This document shows, in pieces, positions 36,913 to 44,971 of a stretch of DNA of 64,000 bases (the first letter of the stretch is position 1; each line of letters begins with the position of its first letter). Location of the stretch: NCBI RefSeq assembly GCF_015710975.1, contig NZ_CP049783.1, forward strand, positions 2,415,501 through 2,479,500, read 5' to 3'. Source of the stretch: Paenibacillus polymyxa. Lineage in GTDB: Bacteria; Bacillota; Bacilli; Paenibacillales; Paenibacillaceae. The notes under the pieces are model-generated. The model saw only the letters and a list, made by a program, of their open reading frames with translations, did no database searches and was not told where the DNA came from. A program made the position numbers and the translations under genes.

Positions 36913-38139
36913 ATGGGCAAATTAGGATTTACAGTAGTACATGGGGGCAACATCGTAACTCCGCGTGGCTTTACAGCCGGGGGATTGCACTGTGGATTGA
37001 AAAATACGAACCGCAACGATATCGGCGCGATTCGCTGTGAGGTAGAGGCGACAGCTGCTGCGGTGTATACCACTAATGTGTTTCAGGCTGCACCGCTGAA
37101 GGTGACTCGCGAGAGCCTGACAAACGGTCGATTGCAGGCGATAGTAGTGAACAGCGGGAACGCCAATGCCTGTACAGGACAGCAAGGGGAGCAGGACGCT
37201 TACGCTATGCGTTCGGCCGCTGCTCGTGAACTGGGTGTGGCAGAGAGCAATGTAGCTGTTGCTTCGACGGGTGTAATTGGCGAGCATCTGAAAATGGATT
37301 GTGTGCTTGGCGGTATATCGTCACTACCTGAGCGGATGAGCGAGGCAAACGATGGAGCGGAGCAATTTAGCCAAGCCATTCTGACAACGGATTTGGTGAA
37401 AAAGGAAGCATGCGTGTCAGTTGAAGTGGACGGTGTGACCGTGCACATCGCCGGGGCGGCAAAAGGATCGGGTATGATTCATCCGAATATGGCAACCATG
37501 CTCGCTTTTATAACTTGTGATGCGGTCATCGGGCAGACGGCTCTTCATCAACTATTAAAGGAGGCCACGGATACTAGCTTTAATATGATTACGGTCGATG
37601 GGGATACCAGCACGAACGATATGCTAATCGCTATGGCAAGCGGACTGGCAGGCAACAGCGAGTTGAACGCAGAGCATCCTGATTGGGGGGCTTTTGCCGA
37701 GGCATTCACTTATATTTGCCGGGAGCTGGCGAAGGCGATTGCCCGTGACGGGGAAGGTGCTACGAAGCTGGTAGAGGTGTCCGTAAGCGGAGCGGTAAGC
37801 GATGCTTCTGCCCAGGCGATAGCCAAGACCGTAATTGGGTCCAGTCTGGTGAAGTCAGCCGTTTTTGGCGCAGACGCCAACTGGGGACGGATTATTGCAG
37901 CCGTCGGACGTGCTGGAGAACCGGTCAATCCAGATACGGTAGACATCCGTTTGGGCGATATTGTGGTGCTGAGTCAATCAAGTCCAGTCGCTTTTGATGA
38001 AGCCGAGGCGCTTTCCTATTTACGTGGAGATATGGTGCAAATTATCGTTGACTTGCATCACGGGAACGGAATGGCTACAGCATGGGGCTGTGATCTAACC
38101 TACGATTATGTGCGGATTAATGCGGCTTATCGGACATAG
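36913..38139 (+). CDS. argJ: Bifunctional ornithine acetyltransferase/N-acetylglutamate synthase
   Basis: ArgJ recycles the acetyl group from N-acetylornithine to glutamate and can also acetylate glutamate from acetyl-CoA, so no separate ArgE/ArgA is needed. The 408-residue precursor cleaves itself before the Thr of the conserved GSGMIHPNMATMLAF motif to give alpha and beta chains. FTAGGLHCGLKNTNRNDIG near the start and the terminal GCDLTYDYVRINAAYRT are both typical. It lies 107 bases after argC with a GAGGG ribosome site. Confidence 0.96.
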   Translation: MGKLGFTVVHGGNIVTPRGFTAGGLHCGLKNTNRNDIGAIRCEVEATAAAVYTTNVFQAAPLKVTRESLTNGRLQAIVVNSGNANACTGQQGEQDAYAMRSAAARELGVAESNVAVASTGVIGEHLKMDCVLGGISSLPERMSEANDGAEQFSQAILTTDLVKKEACVSVEVDGVTVHIAGAAKGSGMIHPNMATMLAFITCDAVIGQTALHQLLKEATDTSFNMITVDGDTSTNDMLIAMASGLAGNSELNAEHPDWGAFAEAFTYICRELAKAIARDGEGATKLVEVSVSGAVSDASAQAIAKTVIGSSLVKSAVFGADANWGRIIAAVGRAGEPVNPDTVDIRLGDIVVLSQSSPVAFDEAEALSYLRGDMVQIIVDLHHGNGMATAWGCDLTYDYVRINAAYRT

Positions 38140-38257
38140 ATACCAGATTTAAATACAGATGGATATTTAATAGTTAATAGAAGAAGCGAGCGGATATAGT
38201 TTTTCGCATCATTTGAAAATCGCACAAAATTGTGCAAAGGAGAAAAGGAGAGATGAT

Positions 38258-39097
38258 ATGCAATCGGCAGTGGGACACGCGGATCAAGCGAAACAAGCGG
38301 GACTGGCACGTCGTAATTTTGTGATGAAATGCGGAGGAAGTACGCTGGCTGCGTTGCCTGATTCCTTTTTTGACGACTTGGTCCGTCTGCAGTCGGAAGG
38401 CCTTCAACCAGTCATTGTACATGGCGGCGGGCCTGCGATCTCTGACAATTTGGCGAAGCTGGGAATCGAAACGGAGTTCATTCACGGGTTGCGTAAAACG
38501 ACTGAACCCGTGTTGGATGTCGTGGAAATGGTGCTGGCAGGCAGCATTAACAAGCAGATTGTTCGCCGAATAGGGATGCACGGAGGGCGAGCGCTGGGCT
38601 TGTCGGGCAGTGATGGCTATTTAATTGAAGCAAAGCCTGTGCCAAATGCTGCCGAGATCGGCTGGGTCGGAGAGGTAACATCTGTTCAAGCTTCGATTAT
38701 TACCGGTGTGCTGGACATGAGCTATATGCCAGTTATTGCGCCTATTGGCATTGATCGATCCGGTCAGCGTTATAACATTAATGCCGATACAGCGGCGGGC
38801 GCGGTTGCGTCTCATCTCGGCGTCAGTCGAATGATTGTTGTGACGGATGTACCTGGTATTTTGAAAAAGAATGGTATAGAGAAGAAGGTCCTAGAGTCGA
38901 TCACTATACAGGAAATTGAAGATATGATCAGCACGGGTGAAATCTACGGTGGTATGATCCCGAAAGTGAGAGCGGCTATTGCCTGCATTCACGGAAAAGT
39001 GAAGGAAGTCGTCATCGTTGACGGCAGCGAACCGCAGGTACTCAGCCGTGTGCTGAGCGGAGAATCAATTGGAACACGCATTGTGCGCATGCAGTAA
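38258..39097 (+). CDS. argB: N-acetylglutamate kinase
   Basis: ArgB phosphorylates N-acetylglutamate, usually the committed and sometimes arginine-regulated step. From ATG 38258 it has 279 residues; AAAGGAG at 38244-38250 fixes this start, and an upstream in-frame TTG is unlikely. Motifs seen are FVMKCGGST (nucleotide-binding), VIVHGGGPAISDNL (substrate), NINADTAAGAVASHLG and GGMIPKVRAAI. The N-terminus carries an extra ~20 residues compared with minimal arginine-insensitive kinases, but this alone does not prove arginine feedback. Confidence 0.96.
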   Translation: MQSAVGHADQAKQAGLARRNFVMKCGGSTLAALPDSFFDDLVRLQSEGLQPVIVHGGGPAISDNLAKLGIETEFIHGLRKTTEPVLDVVEMVLAGSINKQIVRRIGMHGGRALGLSGSDGYLIEAKPVPNAAEIGWVGEVTSVQASIITGVLDMSYMPVIAPIGIDRSGQRYNINADTAAGAVASHLGVSRMIVVTDVPGILKKNGIEKKVLESITIQEIEDMISTGEIYGGMIPKVRAAIACIHGKVKEVVIVDGSEPQVLSRVLSGESIGTRIVRMQ

Positions 39098-39149
39098 TTG
39101 CAATATATGCTCAACCTATATAACCAAACGATAAAGGGGCGTGAACGAC

Positions 39150-40412
39150 ATGAGTAAGGAACCGAATACGCTGGTGAGCGAGGAAATGCTAAGTACGAAT
39201 GGAAGCGGAGCGCAAGCGCAAAAGGGGACGGCAAAAACGCAGGCAGATAGCTCTCTTTTTCCAAACTACGCAAGATACCCGCTTACACTGGTGAAAGGAC
39301 AAGGAAGCTGGCTGTGGGATGATCAGGGCAAACGTTATCTGGATTTCATGTCAGGTATTGCTGTTACCAATCTAGGCCATGCGCCTCAAGCTGTAGCGGA
39401 GCGTTTGAAAAAACAGATCGATGAACTGTGGCATGTATCCAATCTGTTTCATATTCCCGGGCAGGAACGGGCCGCGGCCTTGCTGACAGCCAATAGCAGC
39501 GCAGATGCCGTGTTCTTCTGCAATAGCGGAGCTGAAGCGAACGAAGCTGCCATTAAGCTGGCGCGTCGTTACCACCAGAAGGTGAAGCAGACCGGTCGCT
39601 ATGAAATCATTACGTTCACGCAATCCTTCCACGGACGGACGCTGGCAACCTTGACTGCTACGGGTCAGGACAAAGTAAAAGAAGGCTTTTTACCGCTTCC
39701 CGCCGGGTTCAAAAGCGTTCCGCTTCATGACCAGGCTGCGCTCGAAGCAGCGATCAATGAGAATACAGCGGCAATTATGCTGGAAATGGTGCAGGCCGAA
39801 GGTGGCATGTATCCGGTAGACCCTGCTTTCGTAGACGTGATTACCCGGCTGTGCCAGGAGCATGGATTGCTGCTGATCATTGACGAGGTGCAAACAGGTA
39901 TGGGACGGACAGGTAAACTGTTTTCCTTTGAGCATTATGGTATTGAGCCGGATATTTTTACATTGGCGAAAGGACTGGGCAGTGGCTTTTCGGTCGGTGC
40001 AATGCTAGGCAAAGAATATTTGCGTGAAGCGTTCACAGCGGGCAGTCATGGTTCTACGTTCGGGGGTACACCGCTTGCTATGGCAGCAGTTCAAGCGACC
40101 GTTGAAACGATTATTGATGACAAGCTGCCAGAACGCGCTGCCGAAATGGGAGATTATCTCTTCCAAAGTCTGCAAAAGCAGCTTGGAGATATTCCTTTTG
40201 TCCAGGATATCCGCGGAAAAGGTCTGATGGTCGGGATTGAGTGTGCGGAGCCGGTAGCAGAGCTTGTTTTGGCAGGACAGAAGAAGGGCATTCTGTTCAT
40301 TACAGCAGGACCGAACGTGATTCGCTTGTTGCCTAACCTGTATGTAACGAAAGAAGAAATAGATCAGGCTGTAGCATGGATTGCTGAATTGATTCGGGAG
40401 CACGTAGCTTAG
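39150..40412 (+). CDS. argD: Acetylornithine aminotransferase
   Basis: ArgD is a class-III PLP aminotransferase that makes N-acetylornithine from the semialdehyde and glutamate. From ATG 39150 it has 420 residues, preferred over GTG 39141 because AAAGGGG at 39133-39139 is correctly spaced only for the ATG. Motifs: FCNSGAEANEAAIKLAR (PLP phosphate), FHGRTLATLTATGQ, LLIIDEVQTGMGRTG, and TLAKGLGSG with the Schiff-base lysine. The first ~35 residues are a non-conserved Ser/Gln/Ala-rich extension. Confidence 0.95.
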   Translation: MSKEPNTLVSEEMLSTNGSGAQAQKGTAKTQADSSLFPNYARYPLTLVKGQGSWLWDDQGKRYLDFMSGIAVTNLGHAPQAVAERLKKQIDELWHVSNLFHIPGQERAAALLTANSSADAVFFCNSGAEANEAAIKLARRYHQKVKQTGRYEIITFTQSFHGRTLATLTATGQDKVKEGFLPLPAGFKSVPLHDQAALEAAINENTAAIMLEMVQAEGGMYPVDPAFVDVITRLCQEHGLLLIIDEVQTGMGRTGKLFSFEHYGIEPDIFTLAKGLGSGFSVGAMLGKEYLREAFTAGSHGSTFGGTPLAMAAVQATVETIIDDKLPERAAEMGDYLFQSLQKQLGDIPFVQDIRGKGLMVGIECAEPVAELVLAGQKKGILFITAGPNVIRLLPNLYVTKEEIDQAVAWIAELIREHVA

Positions 40413-40460
40413 TGTAAAGACAGAAGCATCCGAGATTAGAGCGTAAAAGGAGAGGATCAC

Positions 40461-41417
40461 ATGAGCCAGGGCGGCGCACTGCAACAGGTGAATTTGAAAG
40501 GACGGGACTTTCTAGAGCTGGACGACTACTCGCCAGAGGAGATCCAGTATTTAATTGATCTCGCCATTGAAATTAAGCGTAAGCACAAAAACGGAGAAGC
40601 TTATCAGCCGCTGAAGGGGAAAACGCTTGGGCTGATTTTCGAAAAATCCTCCACACGCACACGGGTATCCTTTGAAGTCGGTATGTATCAATTGGGCGGG
40701 CATGCCCTTTTCCTCAGCAAAAATGATATTCAACTGGGACGCGGAGAGCCGATTAGTGACATGGCCCAAGTGATGTCACGTTATCTGGATGGCATTATGA
40801 TTCGTACCTTTGGGCACGATAATGTCGTAGAGTTGGCGCGTTATGCATCCGTTCCTGTGATTAATGGTTTGAGCGATTTGGCGCATCCGTGTCAGGTGCT
40901 GGCTGATTATCAAACCTTATATGAACAAAAGGGTAAGCTGAAAGGACTCAAACTGGCTTACATCGGAGACGGCAACAATATGGCGCATTCCCTCTTAATT
41001 GGTGGAGCGAAGCTCGGAGTGCATGTCTCCATTGCAAGTCCAGCTGGATACGAGCCTGACCCGAGTGTGGTCGCGGTTTCCCGTGAGATTGCCAAACAGA
41101 CAGGGAGTGAAATTGTTATCACGCAAAGTCCGCAGGAAGCAGTAAAAGATGCCGATGCGATCTACACAGACGTGTGGGCAAGCATGGGCTTTGAGGAAGA
41201 GCAGAAGGAGCGTGAGCTTGCTTTTGCCGACTTCCAGGTGAATGAGGAGTTGGTTAAGCTCGCCAAGCCAGATTATTTATTCCTGCACTGTCTACCTGCG
41301 CATCGTGGGGAAGAAGTGAGTGCAGGAGTAATCGACGGTCCCCATTCGGTCATTTTTGATGAAGCGGAAAACCGTCTACATGCACAAAAAGCGTTGCTAG
41401 TTGCTTTAATAGGATAA
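40461..41417 (+). CDS. argF: Ornithine carbamoyltransferase
   Basis: ArgF forms citrulline from ornithine and carbamoyl phosphate. The 318-residue protein carries the carbamoyl-phosphate motif SSTRTRVSFE, HPCQVLADYQT, the ornithine-loop region DVWASMGFEEE, and HCLPAHRGEEV with the catalytic Cys. AAGGAGAGG precedes the ATG. No carAB genes lie in the operon, unlike B. subtilis argCJBD-carAB-argF, so carbamoyl phosphate must come from genes elsewhere. Confidence 0.97.
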   Translation: MSQGGALQQVNLKGRDFLELDDYSPEEIQYLIDLAIEIKRKHKNGEAYQPLKGKTLGLIFEKSSTRTRVSFEVGMYQLGGHALFLSKNDIQLGRGEPISDMAQVMSRYLDGIMIRTFGHDNVVELARYASVPVINGLSDLAHPCQVLADYQTLYEQKGKLKGLKLAYIGDGNNMAHSLLIGGAKLGVHVSIASPAGYEPDPSVVAVSREIAKQTGSEIVITQSPQEAVKDADAIYTDVWASMGFEEEQKERELAFADFQVNEELVKLAKPDYLFLHCLPAHRGEEVSAGVIDGPHSVIFDEAENRLHAQKALLVALIG

Positions 41418-41468
41418 AGTTGATCGTAAAGAAGATAGAGGTATAAGCATTCGGGGAGGACTTCAACA

Positions 41469-42704
41469 ATGGCAAAAGAAAAAATCGTACTCGCATATTC
41501 CGGCGGTCTGGATACGTCGGTCATTCTGAAATGGCTCAAGGAAACCTATGATGCTGAGATTATCGCATTTACCGCAGATATCGGACAAAAGGAAGAACTG
41601 GACGGTTTGGAGGAAAAGGCACTCGCTACGGGAGCTTCCAAAGTGTACATCGATGATCTGCGTGATGAATTCGCCAAGGATTTTATTTACCCGATGTTTC
41701 AGGCGGGTGCTTTATATGAAGGGCAATATTTGCTCGGAACGAGTATTGCACGTCCATTGATCGCTAAGCGGATGGTCGATATTGCGATTGCCGAGGGAGC
41801 AACAGCCATTGCTCACGGCGCAACAGGCAAAGGCAACGATCAGGTGCGCTTCGAGCTGAACGCGGCGGCGCTAACGCCGGACATCCAAGTCATTGCACCT
41901 TGGCGGCTGGAAGAGTTCCGCAACCAGTTCCCGGGCCGGGCAGAAATGATTGCCTATGCGGAAAAACACGGTATTCCGGTAACCGCTTCTGCAGCCAAGC
42001 CGTACTCCATGGACCGCAACCTGCTGCATATCAGCTATGAAAGCGGCGTGCTGGAGGACCCTTGGTTTGATCCGAGCGCTCCTGAAAATAAAGAAATGTT
42101 CTTGCTCAGCAACGCGCCTGAGGACGCCCCTGATGAAGCAGAATATTTGGAGCTGGAATTTAAAGCAGGCAACTGCGTCGCTTTGAATGGTGAACAGCTA
42201 ACTCCGCTGCAAGTGATGGAAAAGCTAAATGAACTGGGCGGTAAGCATGGAATCGGACGCGTAGATATGGTGGAGAACCGTTTTGTGGGTATGAAGAGCC
42301 GCGGAGTCTATGAGACGCCAGGTGGTACAATTCTGTTCACAGCTCACCGCAAAATGGAATCCATCACAATGGATCGCGAGGTTATGAATCTGCGTGATAG
42401 CCTGATTACCCGTTATGCTACCTTGGTGTACAATGGATTCTGGTTCGCGCCGGAACGTGTTGCCTTACAGGCACTGGTTCATGAGAGTCAGAAAAATGTC
42501 AGTGGTACGGTGCGCGTGAAGCTGTACAAGGGCAATATTATCGGTGCAGGCGTTAAAAGTCCGGTTAGCTTGTACAACCCAGACATTGCAACCATGGAAG
42601 CTGATCCGACGCAAGCCTACGACCAAGGCGATGCCACAGGCTTTATCCGCTTGAATGCTTTGCGTTTGAAGGTAAATGCGGGCGTAACACAAAATCATAA
42701 ATAA
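41469..42704 (+). CDS. argG: Argininosuccinate synthase
   Basis: ArgG joins citrulline and aspartate with ATP. The 411-residue protein shows the N-type ATP pyrophosphatase P-loop [10 protein letters not shown] at residues 8-17, [15 protein letters not shown], and [14 protein letters not shown]. The length is normal for the family. GGGGAGG at 41454-41460 serves the ATG. It is followed by argH after 85 bases. Confidence 0.97.
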   Translation: MAKEKIVLAYSGGLDTSVILKWLKETYDAEIIAFTADIGQKEELDGLEEKALATGASKVYIDDLRDEFAKDFIYPMFQAGALYEGQYLLGTSIARPLIAKRMVDIAIAEGATAIAHGATGKGNDQVRFELNAAALTPDIQVIAPWRLEEFRNQFPGRAEMIAYAEKHGIPVTASAAKPYSMDRNLLHISYESGVLEDPWFDPSAPENKEMFLLSNAPEDAPDEAEYLELEFKAGNCVALNGEQLTPLQVMEKLNELGGKHGIGRVDMVENRFVGMKSRGVYETPGGTILFTAHRKMESITMDREVMNLRDSLITRYATLVYNGFWFAPERVALQALVHESQKNVSGTVRVKLYKGNIIGAGVKSPVSLYNPDIATMEADPTQAYDQGDATGFIRLNALRLKVNAGVTQNHK

Positions 42705-42789
42705 GATGTAATCTAACACTGTACGGAATGCGGGCCGTTCTTGTCCAAACGACGAGGGCGGCTTGTTATTGCAGAGAGGGGATCATGCA

Positions 42790-44202
42790 ATGAGTAAGCT
42801 ATGGGGCGGACGGTTTACAAAGCAAACGAACAAGCTGGTAGAGGAATATACGGCTTCTATCGGATTTGATCAGGCGTTGGCGGAAGAAGATATTCAAGGC
42901 AGTTTAGCTCATGTGGCCATGCTGGGCAAATGCGGTATTATTCCGCAGGAGGATGCAGACACGATCAAGGGGGGACTGCACACCGTTCTGGAGCGTATCC
43001 GCCGTGGGGAAATTGAATTTTCCGTTTCGGATGAGGATATTCACATGAATATTGAAAAAAACCTGATCGAGGCCATTGGTCCGGTCGGCGGTAAGCTTCA
43101 CACTGGACGCAGTCGTAACGATCAGGTGGCAACGGATATGCACTTGTATTTGCGCGGACGTGTGGTATCGCTGGTAGGTATGCTGCATGATGTACAAGTT
43201 GCATTAATTGGGCAGGCCAAGGACAATCTGGACACAATAGTGCCTGGATACACACACTTGCAGCGTGCGCAGCCTATTTTGTTCGCGCATCACTTGCTGG
43301 CGTATGTGTCTATGCTAGAGCGTGATATTGACCGACTCAAGGACAGCTACAAGCGCATCAATGTGTTGCCGCTCGGGGCTGGCGCTTTGGCTGGAACCAC
43401 TTTCCCGATTGATCGTCATTTTGTAGCTGAGCAGCTCGGTTTTGATGGCGTCTATGAAAATAGCCTGGACGCTGTTAGTGATCGGGACTTTATCGTAGAG
43501 TTTTTGGCCGGGGCCTCGCTGATTATGACGCATTTGTCCCGTCTGAGTGAAGAACTGGTGCTATGGAGCAGCACGGAGTTTGGTTTTGTCGAGCTGGATG
43601 ATGCTTTCTGCACAGGCAGCAGCATTATGCCACAGAAGAAAAACCCGGATGTACCGGAGTTAGTACGTGGCAAAACCGGGCGTGTCTATGGAAACCTCGT
43701 TGGTCTGCTGACAGTACTGAAGTCCTTGCCACTGGCATACAACAAGGATATGCAGGAAGATAAGGAAGGGATGTTCGATACGGTTGCTACGCTGGAGGGA
43801 GCCCTGCAATTGTTCGCTCCGATGATCGCCACCATGAAGGTGAACAAGGATCGCATGCGTCAAGCGGTCAACCAGGATTTCTCCAACGCAACGGATATTG
43901 CGGACTTCCTGGTCGGCAAGGGGCTTCCGTTCCGTCAGGCCCATGAGGTTATCGGCAAAACGGTGCTGTATTGCATCCAGCAGGGCAAGTATTTGCTTGA
44001 TCTGAAACTGGATGAATTCCAGCAGTTTTCGGATCTGTTCGACGAGCGGATTTATGAGGTGCTTCAACCAGAAGCAGTAGTCAATGCTCGGAATGTGTAT
44101 GGCGGAACCGCCACCGGTCAGGTGCAGGCAGCCATTGGACGTAGTGAACAGCTTCTAGTGAACACGTCAACATGGTTTGAAAATCATAAGCCAAAAAATT
44201 AA
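42790..44202 (+). CDS. argH: Argininosuccinate lyase
   Basis: ArgH splits argininosuccinate to arginine and fumarate, the last step. From ATG 42790 (AGAGGGG nine bases upstream) it has 470 residues; the TTG at 42763 would add nine atypical residues. The start [20 protein letters not shown], the [12 protein letters not shown] motif and the signature [12 protein letters not shown] with the catalytic serine loop are all present. It is the last arg gene. Confidence 0.97.
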   Translation: MSKLWGGRFTKQTNKLVEEYTASIGFDQALAEEDIQGSLAHVAMLGKCGIIPQEDADTIKGGLHTVLERIRRGEIEFSVSDEDIHMNIEKNLIEAIGPVGGKLHTGRSRNDQVATDMHLYLRGRVVSLVGMLHDVQVALIGQAKDNLDTIVPGYTHLQRAQPILFAHHLLAYVSMLERDIDRLKDSYKRINVLPLGAGALAGTTFPIDRHFVAEQLGFDGVYENSLDAVSDRDFIVEFLAGASLIMTHLSRLSEELVLWSSTEFGFVELDDAFCTGSSIMPQKKNPDVPELVRGKTGRVYGNLVGLLTVLKSLPLAYNKDMQEDKEGMFDTVATLEGALQLFAPMIATMKVNKDRMRQAVNQDFSNATDIADFLVGKGLPFRQAHEVIGKTVLYCIQQGKYLLDLKLDEFQQFSDLFDERIYEVLQPEAVVNARNVYGGTATGQVQAAIGRSEQLLVNTSTWFENHKPKN

Positions 44203-44719
44203 TCCGTAAAGAAAATTATTCTCTTGCACAGCAACGGAATGCTGTGTAAAATCAGATTTTAAGAATATTTGCCAGCTATGTTTTCAAAGGCACCGTTCGC
44301 GGTGTCTTTTGTGTTTTCCGAGAGGGTTGAAAGATTTATGATCGGAATAATCATGAACTACATAGAATTATTGGAAGTATATCGTCTACGATGTTTGACT
44401 CGCGTAGTTCTATAGACCCATTCATACATTAGTGTGAAAGTTTCTAGAATTTACATTTTTGTATACTACGCCTACTAGGATTATGGTAGAATAGCACTAA
44501 GTTTTTCATTGAATTACCAATTTAGTAGAACGAGAAGCATATGCGATAAATCATTGTCAAGTGTTTAATGGCTTTTTCGACCAGGGGAATTTCATAAATG
44601 TGTAAATGAAGAGCTTAAATGAGAACACAGGTGTGTCCTGGTTTCGGGAGAACGGCTGGTAACAATATGGAAATAGCGACATAGCAAAAGACAGAGTCGG
44701 GACGATCCAGGGAGGTATT
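44203..44719. other. Intergenic region between argH and the glycosylation cluster
   Basis: 517 bases without a gene. A hairpin ACAGCA/TGCTGT (44231-44247) has no T-run. A TTCG-loop terminator lies at 44289. The remaining ~400 bases form a long AT-rich leader to the coiled-coil gene. I saw neither a clear sigma-A promoter nor a c-di-GMP riboswitch consensus in it. Confidence 0.5.
44289..44312 (+). terminator. Rho-independent terminator of the arg operon
   Basis: GGCACCG (44289-44295) pairs with CGGTGTC (44300-44306), including one G-U pair, around a stable TTCG tetraloop, followed by a T-rich tail. Confidence 0.8.
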
Positions 44720-44971
44720 ATGAGAACTAAACGAACGACGCGTCAGCTAAAGAGCGCTTGGATCGGTTATCGCGCTTCTGACGCCGATGAATTGGTATCC
44801 TCATTGCATGAGGAGCGAATCCAGGCAGAGAAGTTGCTACGTGAGGAGCGGGAGCTTTTCCACGCGGCGCTGGAGCGGAAGAAGCAGCGGGATGCCGAGT
44901 TAAAGCAGCTGCTTGCGGACGCGCTTGCGGAAGAGCGGCGCTGGATTGAAAGGGCGGGAATTCATGGGTGA
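44720..44971 (+). CDS. Small coiled-coil protein, function unknown
   Basis: I do not recognise this 83-residue protein. After a basic start (MRTKRTTRQLKSAWIGYRAS) residues ~25-78 are strongly charged and helical with Glu/Arg/Leu heptads (EERIQAEKLLREERELFHAA), predicting a coiled coil. There is no signal peptide or membrane segment. GGGAGG at 44710-44715 gives a good ribosome site. Its end overlaps the next gene by eight bases, and that gene also begins with a coiled coil, so a direct partnership with the MshEN glycosyltransferase is likely. It may be a regulatory or scaffolding subunit. Confidence 0.75.
   Translation: MRTKRTTRQLKSAWIGYRASDADELVSSLHEERIQAEKLLREERELFHAALERKKQRDAELKQLLADALAEERRWIERAGIHG

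Noticed and set aside
38222..38235. GCACAA-AA-TTGTGC inverted repeat before argB
   Set aside because: Short with a very small loop, no promoter beside it; probably chance.
42705..42789. Attenuator between argG and argH
   Set aside because: GCCG...CGGC pairing is possible, but the hairpin is imperfect and the T-run is poor.
44313..44719. c-di-GMP riboswitch upstream of the MshEN-GT2 operon
   Set aside because: Looked for because it would fit the biology. A GTCGGGACGA stretch at 44696-44705 is suggestive, but the conserved GEMM core and tetraloop-receptor are not recognisable.
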